From Halanaerobiaceae bacterium ANBcell28 (GTDB taxonomy: Bacteria; Bacillota; Halanaerobiia; Halanaerobiales; DTU029), in contig JBBJJH010000014.1 in assembly GCA_037623315.1 (NCBI GenBank), positions 36,462 to 100,461 on the forward strand: a stretch of 64,000 nt of DNA, in the 5' to 3' direction. Position 1 is the first letter of the stretch, and each line of letters opens with the position of its first letter. Positions 1 to 10,856 of this stretch are shown in pieces. The position numbers and the translations under genes were made by a program. A model generated the notes under the pieces. It saw only the letters and a list, made by a program, of their open reading frames with translations, was not told the DNA's origin and ran no database searches.

Positions 1-769
1 CGGCTCCTAATTTAAAAGGAGTTTGAATACTAGGGATAATTGTATTAATATATGCTCTACTTAAAATATATTCAACATCACCTTTATTTAAAAAAGAATG
101 TCCAAAAGCTAAAATATGATTATCTTCATCTAGATATGTTAGTGTCCCAATAGAAGCTACATTTACATCTCCTCTAGCAAGCTGAACTGCTACAGCACTG
201 CCAGGTTCTAATGGAAGTGTTTCCGTATTATGCCTGGATACTCCACCTGACTGTAATACTTCAAAACCTAAACCTTCAAATTCTTTTTTAAGTCTATCTA
301 AACTTCTACCTGTAAATCCACTAAGATAAATAGGTGTCCTTAATTGATCAAGTAGTTGATTTTCTATAGCTTCTTGCTTTGGATTTTCTAGCAATTTCAA
401 CATTTCTTCTATTGGCTTAATCATCGCAAAGCGATGATCACTCAAAGACCATCCATAAGCAATAGCACCAATTAATTTTCCATCTATATATACAGGACTC
501 CCACTCATACCAGAAGCAATACCGCCTACATCATCTATCTTCTTACCTTCAGCCTTAAACAATATTAAATCACTAGAATTTCCAGTTTGAGAAACTATGT
601 CTATTATAGTCAAGGGGAACTCTTCAACTTCATAGGCGTGAAATACTGTTCGGGCCACCCCTTTCATTCCTGGCTCAATTTCATCTAAAGTCATAATTTC
701 TGTTGCTTCTACAGTCATAATAGGTATAATAAGAAATATTAGTGCAAATATAAAAGATAATTTTTTCAT
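1..769 (-). CDS. SpoIVB-type (S55) serine peptidase family protein, 3' end off the window
   Basis: An open frame starts at an ATG at 767-769 and runs off the left edge, so about 256 residues are visible. Residues 1-22 form a signal peptide or N-terminal membrane anchor. Then come the stretch EPGMKGVARTVFHAYEVEEF and the peptidase motif GGIASGMSGSPVYIDGKLIG near residues 82-101, whose GMSGSP box is the serine centre of the SpoIVB/S55 family. A second conserved block, DEDNHILAFGHSF, lies near the visible end. In SpoIVB a PDZ domain precedes the peptidase; here the peptidase is at the N-terminus, so this is a family member rather than SpoIVB itself. It follows the mbl/mreB stop by 36 bp and is probably co-transcribed. 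Substrate unknown. Confidence 0.8.
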   Translation of the reverse strand, partial: MKKLSFIFALIFLIIPIMTVEATEIMTLDEIEPGMKGVARTVFHAYEVEEFPLTIIDIVSQTGNSSDLILFKAEGKKIDDVGGIASGMSGSPVYIDGKLIGAIAYGWSLSDHRFAMIKPIEEMLKLLENPKQEAIENQLLDQLRTPIYLSGFTGRSLDRLKKEFEGLGFEVLQSGGVSRHNTETLPLEPGSAVAVQLARGDVNVASIGTLTYLDEDNHILAFGHSFLNKGDVEYILSRAYINTIIPSIQTPFKLGA

Positions 770-805
770 TTTCAAAATACCAAATCCTTTCTATAGTCAA
801 AAAAA

Positions 806-1834
806 TCAGGTTTTAAAACTATGTTTTTCGCTAGACATTAAAGAATCAGCAAGACTATCTATTTCTTCCAGTGCCTGTCCTGTACCAATAGCTACACAAG
901 CTAGTGGATCATCTGCTATAAATACTGGAATATCAGTTTCTTTGCTTAATAGTTTTGCCAATCCGTCCAGTAACGCACCTCCTCCAGTCATAATAATTCC
1001 TTTATCCATAATATCAGAAGATAATTCAGGAGGGGTTTTTTCTAATACTCGCCTAACTGCATCTAATATTGCATGAGTAGGCTCCGCAAAAGCTTTAACG
1101 GTTTCCTTTGAATCAAGTACGAGGTTTTCTGGCAAACCTGACACTACACTACGACCTCTAACTTCATACTCTTTATTTTCATCTACAAATGCTGAACCAA
1201 TAGTCATTTTAATTTCTTCTGCAGTTTTTTCTCCAATTATTAAATTATAATTTTCCCTAATATAACGAATTATAGCTTCATCAAAACGGTCTCCACCAAT
1301 TCTTAATGATTCGCTAACTACAATACCTCCTAGAGATATGACAGCAATTTCTGAAGTTCCGCCTCCTATATCAATTACCATATTACCGCTGGGCTCTCCA
1401 ATGGGTAAACCTGCTCCTATTGCTGCCGCTAATGGTTCCTCAATCAAAAATGTCTTACGAGCACCAACCTGCATTGCAGATTCTATAACAGCTCTTTTCT
1501 CTACTCCTGTGATACCAACTGGTACACAAATCATAACAGTTGGTTTAAAGAGTTTATTACGCTTAATTGCTTTAGTGATGAAATGTTTTAACATTATTTC
1601 AGTAACTTCAAAATTAGCAATTACACCATCTTTTAAAGGTCTAATAGCAACTATATTACCAGGTGTTCTACCCAACATTCTTCTAGCTTCAGTACCTACA
1701 GCAACGGGTTTATCTGAACTAGTATCCATGGCTACAACAGATGGTTCCTGCAATACTATACCTTTACCTTTTTCAAAAACAAGTATGTTAGCTGTCCCTA
1801 AATCTATACCAATCCTCTTGGAAAGTCCCAGCAT
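806..1834 (-). CDS. mbl: MreB/Mbl actin-like rod-shape protein
   Basis: This 342-residue protein is a full-length MreB-family bacterial actin, which forms membrane-associated filaments that guide lateral peptidoglycan synthesis. Visible landmarks are the N-terminal phosphate-1 loop [12 protein letters not shown] (residues 8-19), the phosphate-2 region [12 protein letters not shown] (about 154-165) and the adenosine motif [13 protein letters not shown] near 283-295. The ATG at 1834 has AAGGGGGAT upstream. Its position directly downstream of spoIIID matches the Bacillus spoIIID-mbl pair, which is why I use mbl; on sequence alone mreB or mreBH cannot be excluded. Confidence 0.9.
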   Translation of the reverse strand: MLGLSKRIGIDLGTANILVFEKGKGIVLQEPSVVAMDTSSDKPVAVGTEARRMLGRTPGNIVAIRPLKDGVIANFEVTEIMLKHFITKAIKRNKLFKPTVMICVPVGITGVEKRAVIESAMQVGARKTFLIEEPLAAAIGAGLPIGEPSGNMVIDIGGGTSEIAVISLGGIVVSESLRIGGDRFDEAIIRYIRENYNLIIGEKTAEEIKMTIGSAFVDENKEYEVRGRSVVSGLPENLVLDSKETVKAFAEPTHAILDAVRRVLEKTPPELSSDIMDKGIIMTGGGALLDGLAKLLSKETDIPVFIADDPLACVAIGTGQALEEIDSLADSLMSSEKHSFKT

Positions 1835-1955
1835 TTTACATTATCCCCCTTGTATAACTTGCTATTATTATATATTCTCTAAACATATTTTTTTTCCTGC
1901 AAAATTTTTATTTTCTATTAATTAATCCTCCATTTGTCACATTATCTTATAAAAT

Positions 1956-2210
1956 TCACTTATTTTTATTTTTATATTTTCTCTTTGTAGCTTCACCTCC
2001 TCTAATATGTCTTTCGGCTTTATTAAACTCTAATACTTTTTTTACCCTATTCGCCAATTCGGGATCAATTTTTAGTAATCTTTCTGTAACGTCCTTATGT
2101 ATGGTACTTTTGCTAACTCCATATATCTTGGCTGTCTGCCTTACTGTAGCTTTTGTCTCATAAATATAATTAGCAACCTCACTAACCCTCTCTCTAATAT
2201 AATCCTTCAA
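1956..2210 (-). CDS. spoIIID: Sporulation transcriptional regulator SpoIIID
   Basis: A small DNA-binding regulator that in Bacillus and clostridia modulates mother-cell (sigma-E) genes. The helix-turn-helix TVRQTAKIYGVSKSTIHKDV and the C-terminal basic box RHIRGGEATKRKYK are the family signature. The longest frame opens with GTG at 2225, but the run of G residues there looks like the Shine-Dalgarno of a TTG at 2208-2210 (GTGGGGGGA, then a short spacer), giving an 84-residue protein beginning (M)KDYIRERV like the B. subtilis protein. I therefore place the start at 2210. It lies about 120 bp upstream of mbl. Confidence 0.92.
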   Translation of the reverse strand: MKDYIRERVSEVANYIYETKATVRQTAKIYGVSKSTIHKDVTERLLKIDPELANRVKKVLEFNKAERHIRGGEATKRKYKNKNK

Positions 2211-2303
2211 TCTTATTCCCCCCACATCGAATGAACCGATACTATTTAATGTATATGCAGTTATTCAGGGGAAATATACCAATATATTTAATACTTAAAA
2301 ACA

Positions 2304-2338
2304 AAAACATGACGGTGTATGTTTCACCGCCATGTTTT
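2304..2338 (-). terminator. Intrinsic terminator after the spoIIQ-like gene
   Basis: A near-perfect stem (AAAACATGGCGGTG on the minus strand, one mismatch) with a 7-nt loop is followed on the minus strand by a T-rich run. It separates the spoIIQ-like gene from spoIIID. Confidence 0.8.
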
Positions 2339-2400
2339 ACAAAAATTAAAGTTATTTTAAACTTTAATTATATCACTCAAATTTTGAGTATATTATATTT

Positions 2401-3189
2401 TTATTCAAAAAAATCAAGTGGTGTAAGAAAATCATCTCCATTTTGTAATGAAAAATATAATGCTGGTTCTTTAGTCATTCCAGTATTTCCTACTCTTCCG
2501 ATTTCCTGACCTTTACTAACATTGTTGCCAACTGATACTGAAGCCCTTTGTAAATATCCATATTCAGTTAGCCAACCTTGCTCATGTTCTATCAAAACCA
2601 CTATACCCTTATAATCATCTTCTTTTATAGCTATAACTTCGCCTGATGCTGACGCCATTACGATATCTCCTTTTTGCCCTTCAAACTGAATGCCACTTTG
2701 ATAACGCCAATCACCCAATAGAGAATGGTAATACCATCCTGACTCTTTAAAAATATTTCCTGATACGGGCTTTATAAGACTAATACCTTGACTAAGTGTA
2801 GAAATATCCTGTCTTGGTTTTAATGGTTCAGTAAAGACTCCTATATTTCCATCATCGTTACTTAAATCTCTAAGAGTTTGATTGTCTACAATTGCAGAGT
2901 AATCCAGTGCTATTTGTTCTTCATCATTAGACAAAATAGAATCCTTTCCTTCATGTTCATTTCCGATATTAGGAGTTTCTATATCGTTTTGACCTAAACT
3001 ATAGTTATCTATCTCTCTATTATTTGATCGATTACTAATAGCAAATCCTAAACCAAGTAATACAAAGATCATGAAAACCACTAGCAACTCTCTAGAATGC
3101 TTCTTTTGACTAGCAAGTTTTTTTCCTAATTTCTCAAGCTGTAATTTTATTTTATCTTTATCTAGTTTAAATTTAAATTTTTTATCCAT
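2401..3189 (-). CDS. spoIIQ: SpoIIQ-like membrane protein with degenerate LytM/M23 domain
   Basis: This 262-residue protein has a Lys-rich cytoplasmic N-terminus (about 1-35), one membrane segment around 36-53 and a C-terminal M23/LytM fold (about 150-262). SpoIIQ is the forespore half of the SpoIIQ-SpoIIIAH channel between forespore and mother cell, and it occupies this position, next to spoIID and spoIIID, in Bacillus. The zinc-ligand motifs of active M23 enzymes are lost: the HxGxD region reads YQSGIQF, the Y-H motif reads YGYLQR and HLHF reads ALYF, so it is predicted to be catalytically dead. The start is the ATG at 3189, preceded by AGGAGGTG; the longer reading frame from 3246 lacks such a site. 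Confidence 0.83.
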   Translation of the reverse strand: MDKKFKFKLDKDKIKLQLEKLGKKLASQKKHSRELLVVFMIFVLLGLGFAISNRSNNREIDNYSLGQNDIETPNIGNEHEGKDSILSNDEEQIALDYSAIVDNQTLRDLSNDDGNIGVFTEPLKPRQDISTLSQGISLIKPVSGNIFKESGWYYHSLLGDWRYQSGIQFEGQKGDIVMASASGEVIAIKEDDYKGIVVLIEHEQGWLTEYGYLQRASVSVGNNVSKGQEIGRVGNTGMTKEPALYFSLQNGDDFLTPLDFFE

Positions 3190-3334
3190 TATAAACCCAC
3201 CTCCTGTCTTTATTTTTACCAGAAGGTGGGTAATATATACATTCAACTCCGAAAGTTGTGTAAAAGATAAATCACTATGAAATTCCCTTTAATAAGAAAG
3301 TTTAACTCGTGTGTATCTTATGAGGACTAAGCTA

Positions 3335-4282
3335 TTAATCATAGATAGAGATAATTTCTACATCTGTGTAATAATGATGTAGTATTTGTTTATAATTAAA
3401 ACCATTATGAGCAAGTCCATTAGCACCATCCTGACTCATTCCTACACCATGTCCATATCCATATGTATTTATTTGTATAATAGAAGTACTTTTGTTTAGC
3501 TTGAATTTTGTTGAAGCTAAACCTAATCTTTCACGTATTTCTCTACCTGTATAAATTTTATCAAATACCCTCATTTCTAAAACTCGACCACTTTGGCTAA
3601 GATTAATAATATCAATATCATTAATTCCAATCTGACTATTAATATTAAAAACTTCTTGGAAATCGTTAAATGAAAAGTAATAAGACCTTTGGAAGTTCCT
3701 TTCTCCATGTGAATCAAAAGGACTTTCTACACTCCTTAAATATGGAGAAAAATTCCCCCACACATATTCTGCCGATTCTGTTATACCACCACTATTTGCA
3801 TGATATAAAGCATCAATTAATCTATCGTTATGAACAAGAACTTGACCACGAGTCTCTTCTACAGCTCTATTTATCTTTGCCCAATAATAAAAATATGAGA
3901 CAAAACCCCAGCGATCTTTCATTTCTTCTTCTGATATATATGCTTGACATACATTATAATCTGTTGAAACATCAGCTCCATTGAATTTTTTACTACCACT
4001 ACCTCCAAACTCCTCTAATTGCCTAATTGTGTACGTCCTGGCTGCTACCGCTTGGGCTTTTAAGGCCTCTAGGTGATAAAGAGCAGGCATTTCTGCTGCT
4101 ATAACCCCCCTCAAATATTCGTCTAGTTCCATTAGAACAATTTGATTTTTTTTATGGTTATAAACCCTTATAGTAATTTCTTCATCTCTATCAATTTGGA
4201 AAAAAAATTGAAACAAAATAAAGGGAAGTATTATCAATATAATAAAGACAAATAAAAATAAAGTAGCTATTTTTGACCACAA
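3335..4282 (-). CDS. spoIID: Stage II sporulation protein D, peptidoglycan lytic transglycosylase
   Basis: SpoIID is the membrane-anchored lytic transglycosylase of the DMP engulfment machine. The 315 residues show an N-terminal membrane helix (about 4-28) followed by the SpoIID/LytB domain. The catalytic Glu lies in YLRGVIAAEMPALYHLEALK, followed by the conserved AQAVAARTYT block and a C-terminal GYGHGVGMSQDGANGLA motif. The start codon is TTG at 4280-4282, with AGAAGGAGTG upstream; that Shine-Dalgarno is itself one arm of an inverted repeat (see 4292-4338). The neighbours murA (upstream) and spoIIQ (downstream) match the Bacillus order. Confidence 0.93.
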   Translation of the reverse strand: MWSKIATLFLFVFIILIILPFILFQFFFQIDRDEEITIRVYNHKKNQIVLMELDEYLRGVIAAEMPALYHLEALKAQAVAARTYTIRQLEEFGGSGSKKFNGADVSTDYNVCQAYISEEEMKDRWGFVSYFYYWAKINRAVEETRGQVLVHNDRLIDALYHANSGGITESAEYVWGNFSPYLRSVESPFDSHGERNFQRSYYFSFNDFQEVFNINSQIGINDIDIINLSQSGRVLEMRVFDKIYTGREIRERLGLASTKFKLNKSTSIIQINTYGYGHGVGMSQDGANGLAHNGFNYKQILHHYYTDVEIISIYD

Positions 4283-4291
4283 AATAAAACA

Positions 4292-4338
4292 CTCCTTCTA
4301 GTGTCATAATAAATATATATGACCTCTCAAGAAGGAGT
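4292..4338 (-). promoter_or_regulatory. Hairpin that includes the spoIID ribosome binding site
   Basis: On the minus strand ACTCCTTCT pairs perfectly with AGAAGGAGT about 30 nt later, with an inner GTCATA/TATGAC stem. The second arm is the spoIID Shine-Dalgarno, and it is followed by the T-rich run GTTTTATTTT. The structure could act as the murA terminator, as a switch hiding the spoIID start, or both. Confidence 0.55.
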
Positions 4339-4403
4339 AGAACTTAATTTTATATTAGTATATTTATAGTTATATTTCTTATATATATGCATGCATTGAA
4401 AAA

Positions 4404-5651
4404 TTATTTAACTTTCTTAATAGTTGCTCCAATAGCAGATAACTTAGAAGCTATATTTTCATATCCTCTCTCAATATGATAAATATCTTTTATCTCTGTA
4501 TCTCCTTTAGCTACTAAACCAGCTAAAATTAATGCAGCACCTGCTCTTAAATCTGTAGCTGTTACTTCAGCACCTGTTAATCTCCGTGGTTTAATCAAAG
4601 CACTATGACCATCTATCTTTATCTCGGCTCCCATTCTATTTAGCTCATCTACATGCATAAAACGATTTTCCCAGACAGTCTCTATTATCAAACTAGTTCC
4701 ATCTGCTTGAGTAAGTAAAACCATCATTTGAGATTGTAAATCTGTAGGAAAACCTGGGTAAGGTAGTGTTTTTATATCAACAGCTTTCAAGACCTCATTA
4801 CTCTTAATATGCACACCTGCTATTTCTTCACGAAGGTCTACACCCATCTCATTTAATTTAGCAATCAATGGTTTAACATGCTCAACAAGTACATTTTTAA
4901 CAAAAACATTACCCTGTGTTAATGCTGCAGCCATCATAAAGGTGCCTGCTTCAATACGATCAGGAATAATACGATGCTCAGCCCCTTTTAGAGACTTGAC
5001 ACCTTCTATTTTGATAATATCTGTTCCTACACCTTTAATCTTAGCACCCATTACCGTCAAATAATTTGCAAGGTCAACTATCTCGGGTTCTCTTGCCGAG
5101 TTCTCAATAACAGTAGTACCTTCTGCCATACATGCTGCTAACATTATATTAATTGTAGCTCCTACACTTGGATAATCAAGATAAATTCTATCTCCCTTTA
5201 ATTTACTTGCTTTAACTTCTACAATGCCATGATCCAAATTAATCTCTGCACCCAAAGCTTTAAACCCTTTTAAATGAAGATCAATGGGGCGATTACCTAT
5301 ATTACAGCCACCAGGAAGACTGGTTCGGGCGCAATTCTTTTTAGCCAATAATACTCCCAAAATATAATAAGACGCTCTTAATTTCCTGGCTAAGTCATGA
5401 TCTGCCTCTGGTTTTGACAAATTACTTGGATCTATTAATAGCTCATTGCCATTTTGTTCAACTCGACAGCCCATTTTCTCTATTATTGTGCAGAGATTTC
5501 TAACATCTCTTAACATTGGTATATCAAGCAACCTACTAGGCCCATCTGCCATTAAAGCAGCAGTGATAATCGGTAATGCTGCATTTTTAGCACCACTTAC
5601 ACTTATTTCTCCCTCTAAGGGGGTGCCTCCAGTTATTAAAAATTTACCCAC
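4404..5651 (-). CDS. murA: UDP-N-acetylglucosamine 1-carboxyvinyltransferase
   Basis: MurA transfers enolpyruvate from PEP to UDP-GlcNAc, the first committed cytoplasmic step of peptidoglycan synthesis. The 415-residue length is normal for the EPT family. Visible signatures are the N-terminal SGAKNAALPIITAALMADG (Lys-Asn substrate motif at about 21-22) and the catalytic-loop Cys in PGGCNIGNRPIDLHLKGFKA (near residue 115), the residue hit by fosfomycin. The start codon is GTG at 5651 with GGAAGGGG upstream. It sits between the ATP synthase operon and spoIID, as in Bacillus. Confidence 0.95.
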   Translation of the reverse strand: MGKFLITGGTPLEGEISVSGAKNAALPIITAALMADGPSRLLDIPMLRDVRNLCTIIEKMGCRVEQNGNELLIDPSNLSKPEADHDLARKLRASYYILGVLLAKKNCARTSLPGGCNIGNRPIDLHLKGFKALGAEINLDHGIVEVKASKLKGDRIYLDYPSVGATINIMLAACMAEGTTVIENSAREPEIVDLANYLTVMGAKIKGVGTDIIKIEGVKSLKGAEHRIIPDRIEAGTFMMAAALTQGNVFVKNVLVEHVKPLIAKLNEMGVDLREEIAGVHIKSNEVLKAVDIKTLPYPGFPTDLQSQMMVLLTQADGTSLIIETVWENRFMHVDELNRMGAEIKIDGHSALIKPRRLTGAEVTATDLRAGAALILAGLVAKGDTEIKDIYHIERGYENIASKLSAIGATIKKVK

Positions 5652-5810
5652 TTTTATAAGCCCCTTCCATTATCCTATTACTAAATCTCCCTGAAACTGA
5701 TAATACACCTATATAATATGCACTTTATACTAATTCGTGATAAATTTAAATAATCCTTCAGTTCTTTAGTTCTTTTTTTTAAATTTATCCCTTTAAATAA
5801 ACAGATCAAA

Positions 5811-6359
5811 CTATTTACATACACACTTTACACCCAATATTTTATCTAAAAAACCAATTTTCTTATAATTTATTAATTCTTCATCTGCCTTGCCTGCTAA
5901 TTCACGCCAACAATCAGAACATAAACTTGCACCAGGATTCTCAATAATAATATCAGAAATACCTTTAGCTTGCAAGCGCTCAGCTCTTGACAAAACTTTC
6001 CTTTCATCTACTTCTACAGCTTGATCACTTACTACTACCAGGGCTACATCTCCTTTAAAATCAGGGGAATCAACTCTCTTAAATTGCAAGTTATTTGCAG
6101 ACGCTAACTTAATATAATCATTGGCAGCCTGTAAATCTATTTCTCGATCTATTATTAACTTTCTAGCTTCAGGTTTTTTTATAGCTTCTAATATGTCTGG
6201 ATATGTTCCCTGTTCCATCACTTGAGCATATGTTAAGTAACGGATTACTCTTTCTTTAAATTCTCCTAAATACAAATTTTTCTCTGCTTTTTTTAACTCC
6301 TTTTTACCATGTACACCCTCGAGTAATTTTTTTTCCAAGTTACTCATTTTATCTTCCAT
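5811..6359 (-). CDS. YueI-like DUF1694 protein with C-terminal cysteines
   Basis: A 182-residue cytoplasmic protein resembling the Bacillus YueI/DUF1694 family: EKKLLEGVHGKKEL near the start, LGEFKERVIRYLTYAQV, and an RNase-L7Ae-like fold suggested by the alternating helix/strand pattern. The function of this family is not established. An unusual feature is a C-terminal SLCSDCWREL CxxC pair plus VKCVCK at the very end, which could bind metal. I chose the ATG at 6359 because AGGTGA lies just upstream; a GTG at 6368 is possible but overlaps that site. It follows the ATP synthase terminator. Confidence 0.75.
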   Translation of the reverse strand: MEDKMSNLEKKLLEGVHGKKELKKAEKNLYLGEFKERVIRYLTYAQVMEQGTYPDILEAIKKPEARKLIIDREIDLQAANDYIKLASANNLQFKRVDSPDFKGDVALVVVSDQAVEVDERKVLSRAERLQAKGISDIIIENPGASLCSDCWRELAGKADEELINYKKIGFLDKILGVKCVCK

Positions 6360-6425
6360 AGCAATCACCTACATTTATATTATTCCCAAAATTCTAACTT
6401 TGATACTTTTTTTCTAATTAAAGAT

Positions 6426-6450
6426 AAAAAGCCCCAAAGCAGGGGCTTTT
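6426..6450 (-). terminator. Terminator of the ATP synthase operon
   Basis: AAAGCCCC-TGCTTT-GGGGCTTTTT on the minus strand, 15 nt after the atpC stop, is a classic GC stem with a T tail. Confidence 0.93.
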
Positions 6451-6465
6451 AATTTATATCTTTGC

Positions 6466-6870
6466 TTAATATTTCTCAACAGCTTTCAAGCGTGCGATTG
6501 CACGTTCTAAGGCGGCCTTTGCCCTAGCCTGATCTATCTTATTATCATTTTGTGTCATACGCTTTTTAGCACGCTCTAAAGCTTTTGCTGCTCTTTCTGG
6601 ATCAATATGATGTGGCAGTTCAGCAGTTCTAACTACCACACTTATTCCATCTGGTTTTACTTCCATAAAACCATCACTAATTGGCACCTTTAATTCTTCA
6701 CCATCTTTTTTTATCCGTAATATACCAGTATCTAATCCTGTAACTAAAGGAACGTGATTGGGAAGGATACCAATTTCTCCATCTATTGCTGGCGCTACTA
6801 ATATTTCTATATCTTCACTATAAACTAGCTCTTCTGGTGTTACAATATCTAGCTTAACAAGAGAAGCCAT
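6466..6870 (-). CDS. atpC: F-type ATP synthase epsilon subunit
   Basis: A 134-residue epsilon subunit of the F1 central stalk, which couples rotation to catalysis and restrains ATP hydrolysis. The N-terminal beta-sandwich shows [20 protein letters not shown] and the conserved [19 protein letters not shown]. The C-terminal helical hairpin runs from about 87 to 134 and is Ala/Arg/Lys-rich. It starts 2 bp after the atpD stop and is the last gene of the operon. Confidence 0.96.
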   Translation of the reverse strand: MASLVKLDIVTPEELVYSEDIEILVAPAIDGEIGILPNHVPLVTGLDTGILRIKKDGEELKVPISDGFMEVKPDGISVVVRTAELPHHIDPERAAKALERAKKRMTQNDNKIDQARAKAALERAIARLKAVEKY

Positions 6871-6872
6871 AT

Positions 6873-8348
<1,476 letters not shown>

Positions 8349-8366
8349 TTAATTCCTTATATTAAT

Positions 8367-9224
8367 CTATTTCAGAGCTTCGGCTCCACCTACTATCTCT
8401 GTAATTTCCTTAGTAATAGCTGCCTGTCTGACTCTATTATAAGTTAGTGTCAATTTATCTATTAACTCCCCTGCATTATCTGTGGCTGCATCCATAGCTG
8501 TCATCCTTGCCCCAAACTCACTAGCTTTTGATTCTAAGAGGGCAGAGTACAAAATGTTGTTTACATATTTAGGAAGCAAAATATCAAATACTTCTTCAGC
8601 TGATGGTTCATACAGATAATCAACCTGTTCTTTGTGATTTTCCTTTTCTTCTGGAGGAGTTAACGGTAGTAAGTTAACTACTTCTGCTACTTGGCTTATT
8701 GCTGAATTAAAATGCGTGTAGACCATGGAAACCTTATCTATTATACCTTCAGTAAACAAAGATATAACTTCTTCAGCAATTCGATGCGAAAACCAATAAT
8801 CAGGATAATCTTCGATATTAACGTACTCTGAGATAATATTATATCCACGTCTTTTAAAGTAATCTCGAGCATTTCTTCCGATTGTTAATAGAGAAATTTC
8901 TTCATCTTGACGGAAGGATTTTTTAGCTTTGTCAATTACTTTAGCATTATATGAGCCACAAAGACCTCTATCGGCATTTATAATAATATAAAGGTGTTTG
9001 TTACCTTCTCTATCTAATAAGAGAGGATGTTCTACTGGTTCATTTGTATATTTACCTACACCTTCTAATATTTCCCGGGTTTTTGCAAAAAAAGGTCTGG
9101 CAGCTTCTGCTTTTTCTTGTGACCTTCTCAACTTAGCTGCTGCAACCATTTTCATTGCTTTAGTGATTTTTTGGGTATTTTTTATACTATTGATCCGACG
9201 CTTAATATCACGCATCGTTTCCAT
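8367..9224 (-). CDS. atpG: F-type ATP synthase gamma subunit
   Basis: The 285-residue gamma subunit, the rotating shaft inside the alpha3-beta3 hexamer. The N-terminal MRDIKRRINSIKNTQKITKA and the C-terminal helix with MTAMDAATDNAGELIDKLTL are the two coiled-coil halves of the shaft. RGLCGSYN marks the central domain. The ATG at 9224 has GAGGGTGA upstream; it starts 2 bp after the atpA stop. Confidence 0.96.
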   Translation of the reverse strand: METMRDIKRRINSIKNTQKITKAMKMVAAAKLRRSQEKAEAARPFFAKTREILEGVGKYTNEPVEHPLLLDREGNKHLYIIINADRGLCGSYNAKVIDKAKKSFRQDEEISLLTIGRNARDYFKRRGYNIISEYVNIEDYPDYWFSHRIAEEVISLFTEGIIDKVSMVYTHFNSAISQVAEVVNLLPLTPPEEKENHKEQVDYLYEPSAEEVFDILLPKYVNNILYSALLESKASEFGARMTAMDAATDNAGELIDKLTLTYNRVRQAAITKEITEIVGGAEALK

Positions 9225-9226
9225 AT

Positions 9227-10852
9227 CTATTCACCCTCTTTATTTGCTCTACTGTCATCATTCTGAGCATTGGCCTCTGCATCATCATTAAGTTCCTGGT
9301 CAGGATTTTCTTCTTGTACATCCTTTATCAGGCTTTCTTTCTTTATATTAAATCCATTTTTAAATTCCTTAATTGCTGCTTCTAATTTTTCTGCAATCTC
9401 GTCACTTAATTTTCCTTTTTCTTTGATTGTCTCAGCTATCTCTCCGTATGTTCCATGCATAAATCGTAAGAATTCTTCTTCAAAACGCTTAATATTATCA
9501 ACAGGTATTTCATCTAAGTAACCATTGATAGCTGTATAAATAATCATTACTTGATCTTCCATTTCCATTGGTGAATATTGATCCTGTTTTAATACCTCAA
9601 CAACTCTTTCACCACGATTCAGACGTCTTTGTGTCGCCTGATCTAAATCTGAGCCAAATTGAGCAAATGCTTCAAGCTCACGATATTGAGATAAGTCTAA
9701 ACGCAGGGTTCCAGCTACACTTTTCATAGCCTTAGTCTGTGCTGCCCCACCAACCCTCGATACTGAGATACCAACATTAATAGCAGGTCTAACACCAGCA
9801 AAAAACAATTCGCTTTCTAGATAAATCTGTCCATCTGTTATTGAAATAACATTTGTTGGAATATATGCTGAAACATCACCAGCCTGAGTTTCAATAATAG
9901 GAAGGGCAGTTAATGAGCCTCCTCCAATATTTTCATTAAGACGAGCTGCTCTTTCTAATAATCTAGAGTGAAGATAAAAAACATCACCAGGATATGCTTC
10001 ACGCCCTGGGGGTCTTCTCAATAAAAGCGAAAGTGTACGATAAGCTACCGCGTGTTTGGATAAATCATCATATACTACTAAAACATCACGATTTTCTTCA
10101 TACATAAAATACTCTCCCATTGCACAACCAGCGTATGGAGCAATATATTGTAAAGGTGCTGGCTGACTGGCAGTAGCAGAAACAATAATCGTATAATCCA
10201 TAGCACCATGTTCGCTTAATCTTTCTGAAATCTCAGCTACTGTAGATGCTTTTTGTCCAATTGCAACATAAATACAGATAACATCCTGGTCTTTTTGATT
10301 AATAATAGTGTCAATAGCAATGGCACTTTTCCCAGTCTGACGGTCACCAATAATAAGCTCACGCTGACCTCTACCAATTGGCACCATTGAATCAATAGCC
10401 TTTAATCCCGTTTGCAACGGAGTATCAACTGGTTGTCTTTCAACAATACCAGGTGCTTCTGATTCAACAGGACGTGTTTTATCTGTCTTAATAACTCCTT
10501 TACCATCAATAGGCTGACCTAGAGGGTTCACAATTCTACCTAACAAACTTTTTCCTACAGGAACCTCTACTACCTTGCCTGTTCTCTTAACTGTGTCTCC
10601 TTCTTCCACTAAGGTCTCATCACCTAATAATACACAACCAACATTGTCTTCTTCAAGATTTAAAGCCATAGCATAAACTTCATTAGGAAACTCTAATAAC
10701 TCACCAGCCATAGCATCTTCTAGACCATGAACATGAGCAATTCCATCACCTACATCAAGAACAGTACCTACACCAACAGTTTCCATTTCATCTTGATAAT
10801 TTTCGATCTGCTTTTTTATTATATTACTAATTTCTTCAGGTCTTAGATTCAT
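9227..10852 (-). CDS. atpA: F-type ATP synthase alpha subunit with acidic C-terminal extension
   Basis: The regulatory, nucleotide-binding alpha subunit, 541 residues. The N-terminal helix binds delta; Walker A is [16 protein letters not shown], and the alpha-specific [20 protein letters not shown] and [11 protein letters not shown] are present. Most alpha subunits end soon after the conserved C-terminal helix (here near residue 505). This one continues for about 36 more residues that are rich in Asp, Glu, Asn and Gln and look disordered, an addition of unknown use. The start is ATG at 10852, 4 bp after atpH. Confidence 0.96.
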   Translation of the reverse strand: MNLRPEEISNIIKKQIENYQDEMETVGVGTVLDVGDGIAHVHGLEDAMAGELLEFPNEVYAMALNLEEDNVGCVLLGDETLVEEGDTVKRTGKVVEVPVGKSLLGRIVNPLGQPIDGKGVIKTDKTRPVESEAPGIVERQPVDTPLQTGLKAIDSMVPIGRGQRELIIGDRQTGKSAIAIDTIINQKDQDVICIYVAIGQKASTVAEISERLSEHGAMDYTIIVSATASQPAPLQYIAPYAGCAMGEYFMYEENRDVLVVYDDLSKHAVAYRTLSLLLRRPPGREAYPGDVFYLHSRLLERAARLNENIGGGSLTALPIIETQAGDVSAYIPTNVISITDGQIYLESELFFAGVRPAINVGISVSRVGGAAQTKAMKSVAGTLRLDLSQYRELEAFAQFGSDLDQATQRRLNRGERVVEVLKQDQYSPMEMEDQVMIIYTAINGYLDEIPVDNIKRFEEEFLRFMHGTYGEIAETIKEKGKLSDEIAEKLEAAIKEFKNGFNIKKESLIKDVQEENPDQELNDDAEANAQNDDSRANKEGE

Positions 10853-10856
10853 TTTA

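Noticed and set aside
1338..1925. 195-codon plus-strand frame opposite mbl
   Set aside because: An antisense shadow of a strongly conserved gene; no start signal and no recognisable domain. The same applies to the other plus-strand frames, including 10915-11424.
3243..3258. CAACTCCGAAAGTTGT shared with about 42130-42145
   Set aside because: A short, partly palindromic match of 15 bases between two AT-rich intergenic sites; too little to call an element without a genome search.
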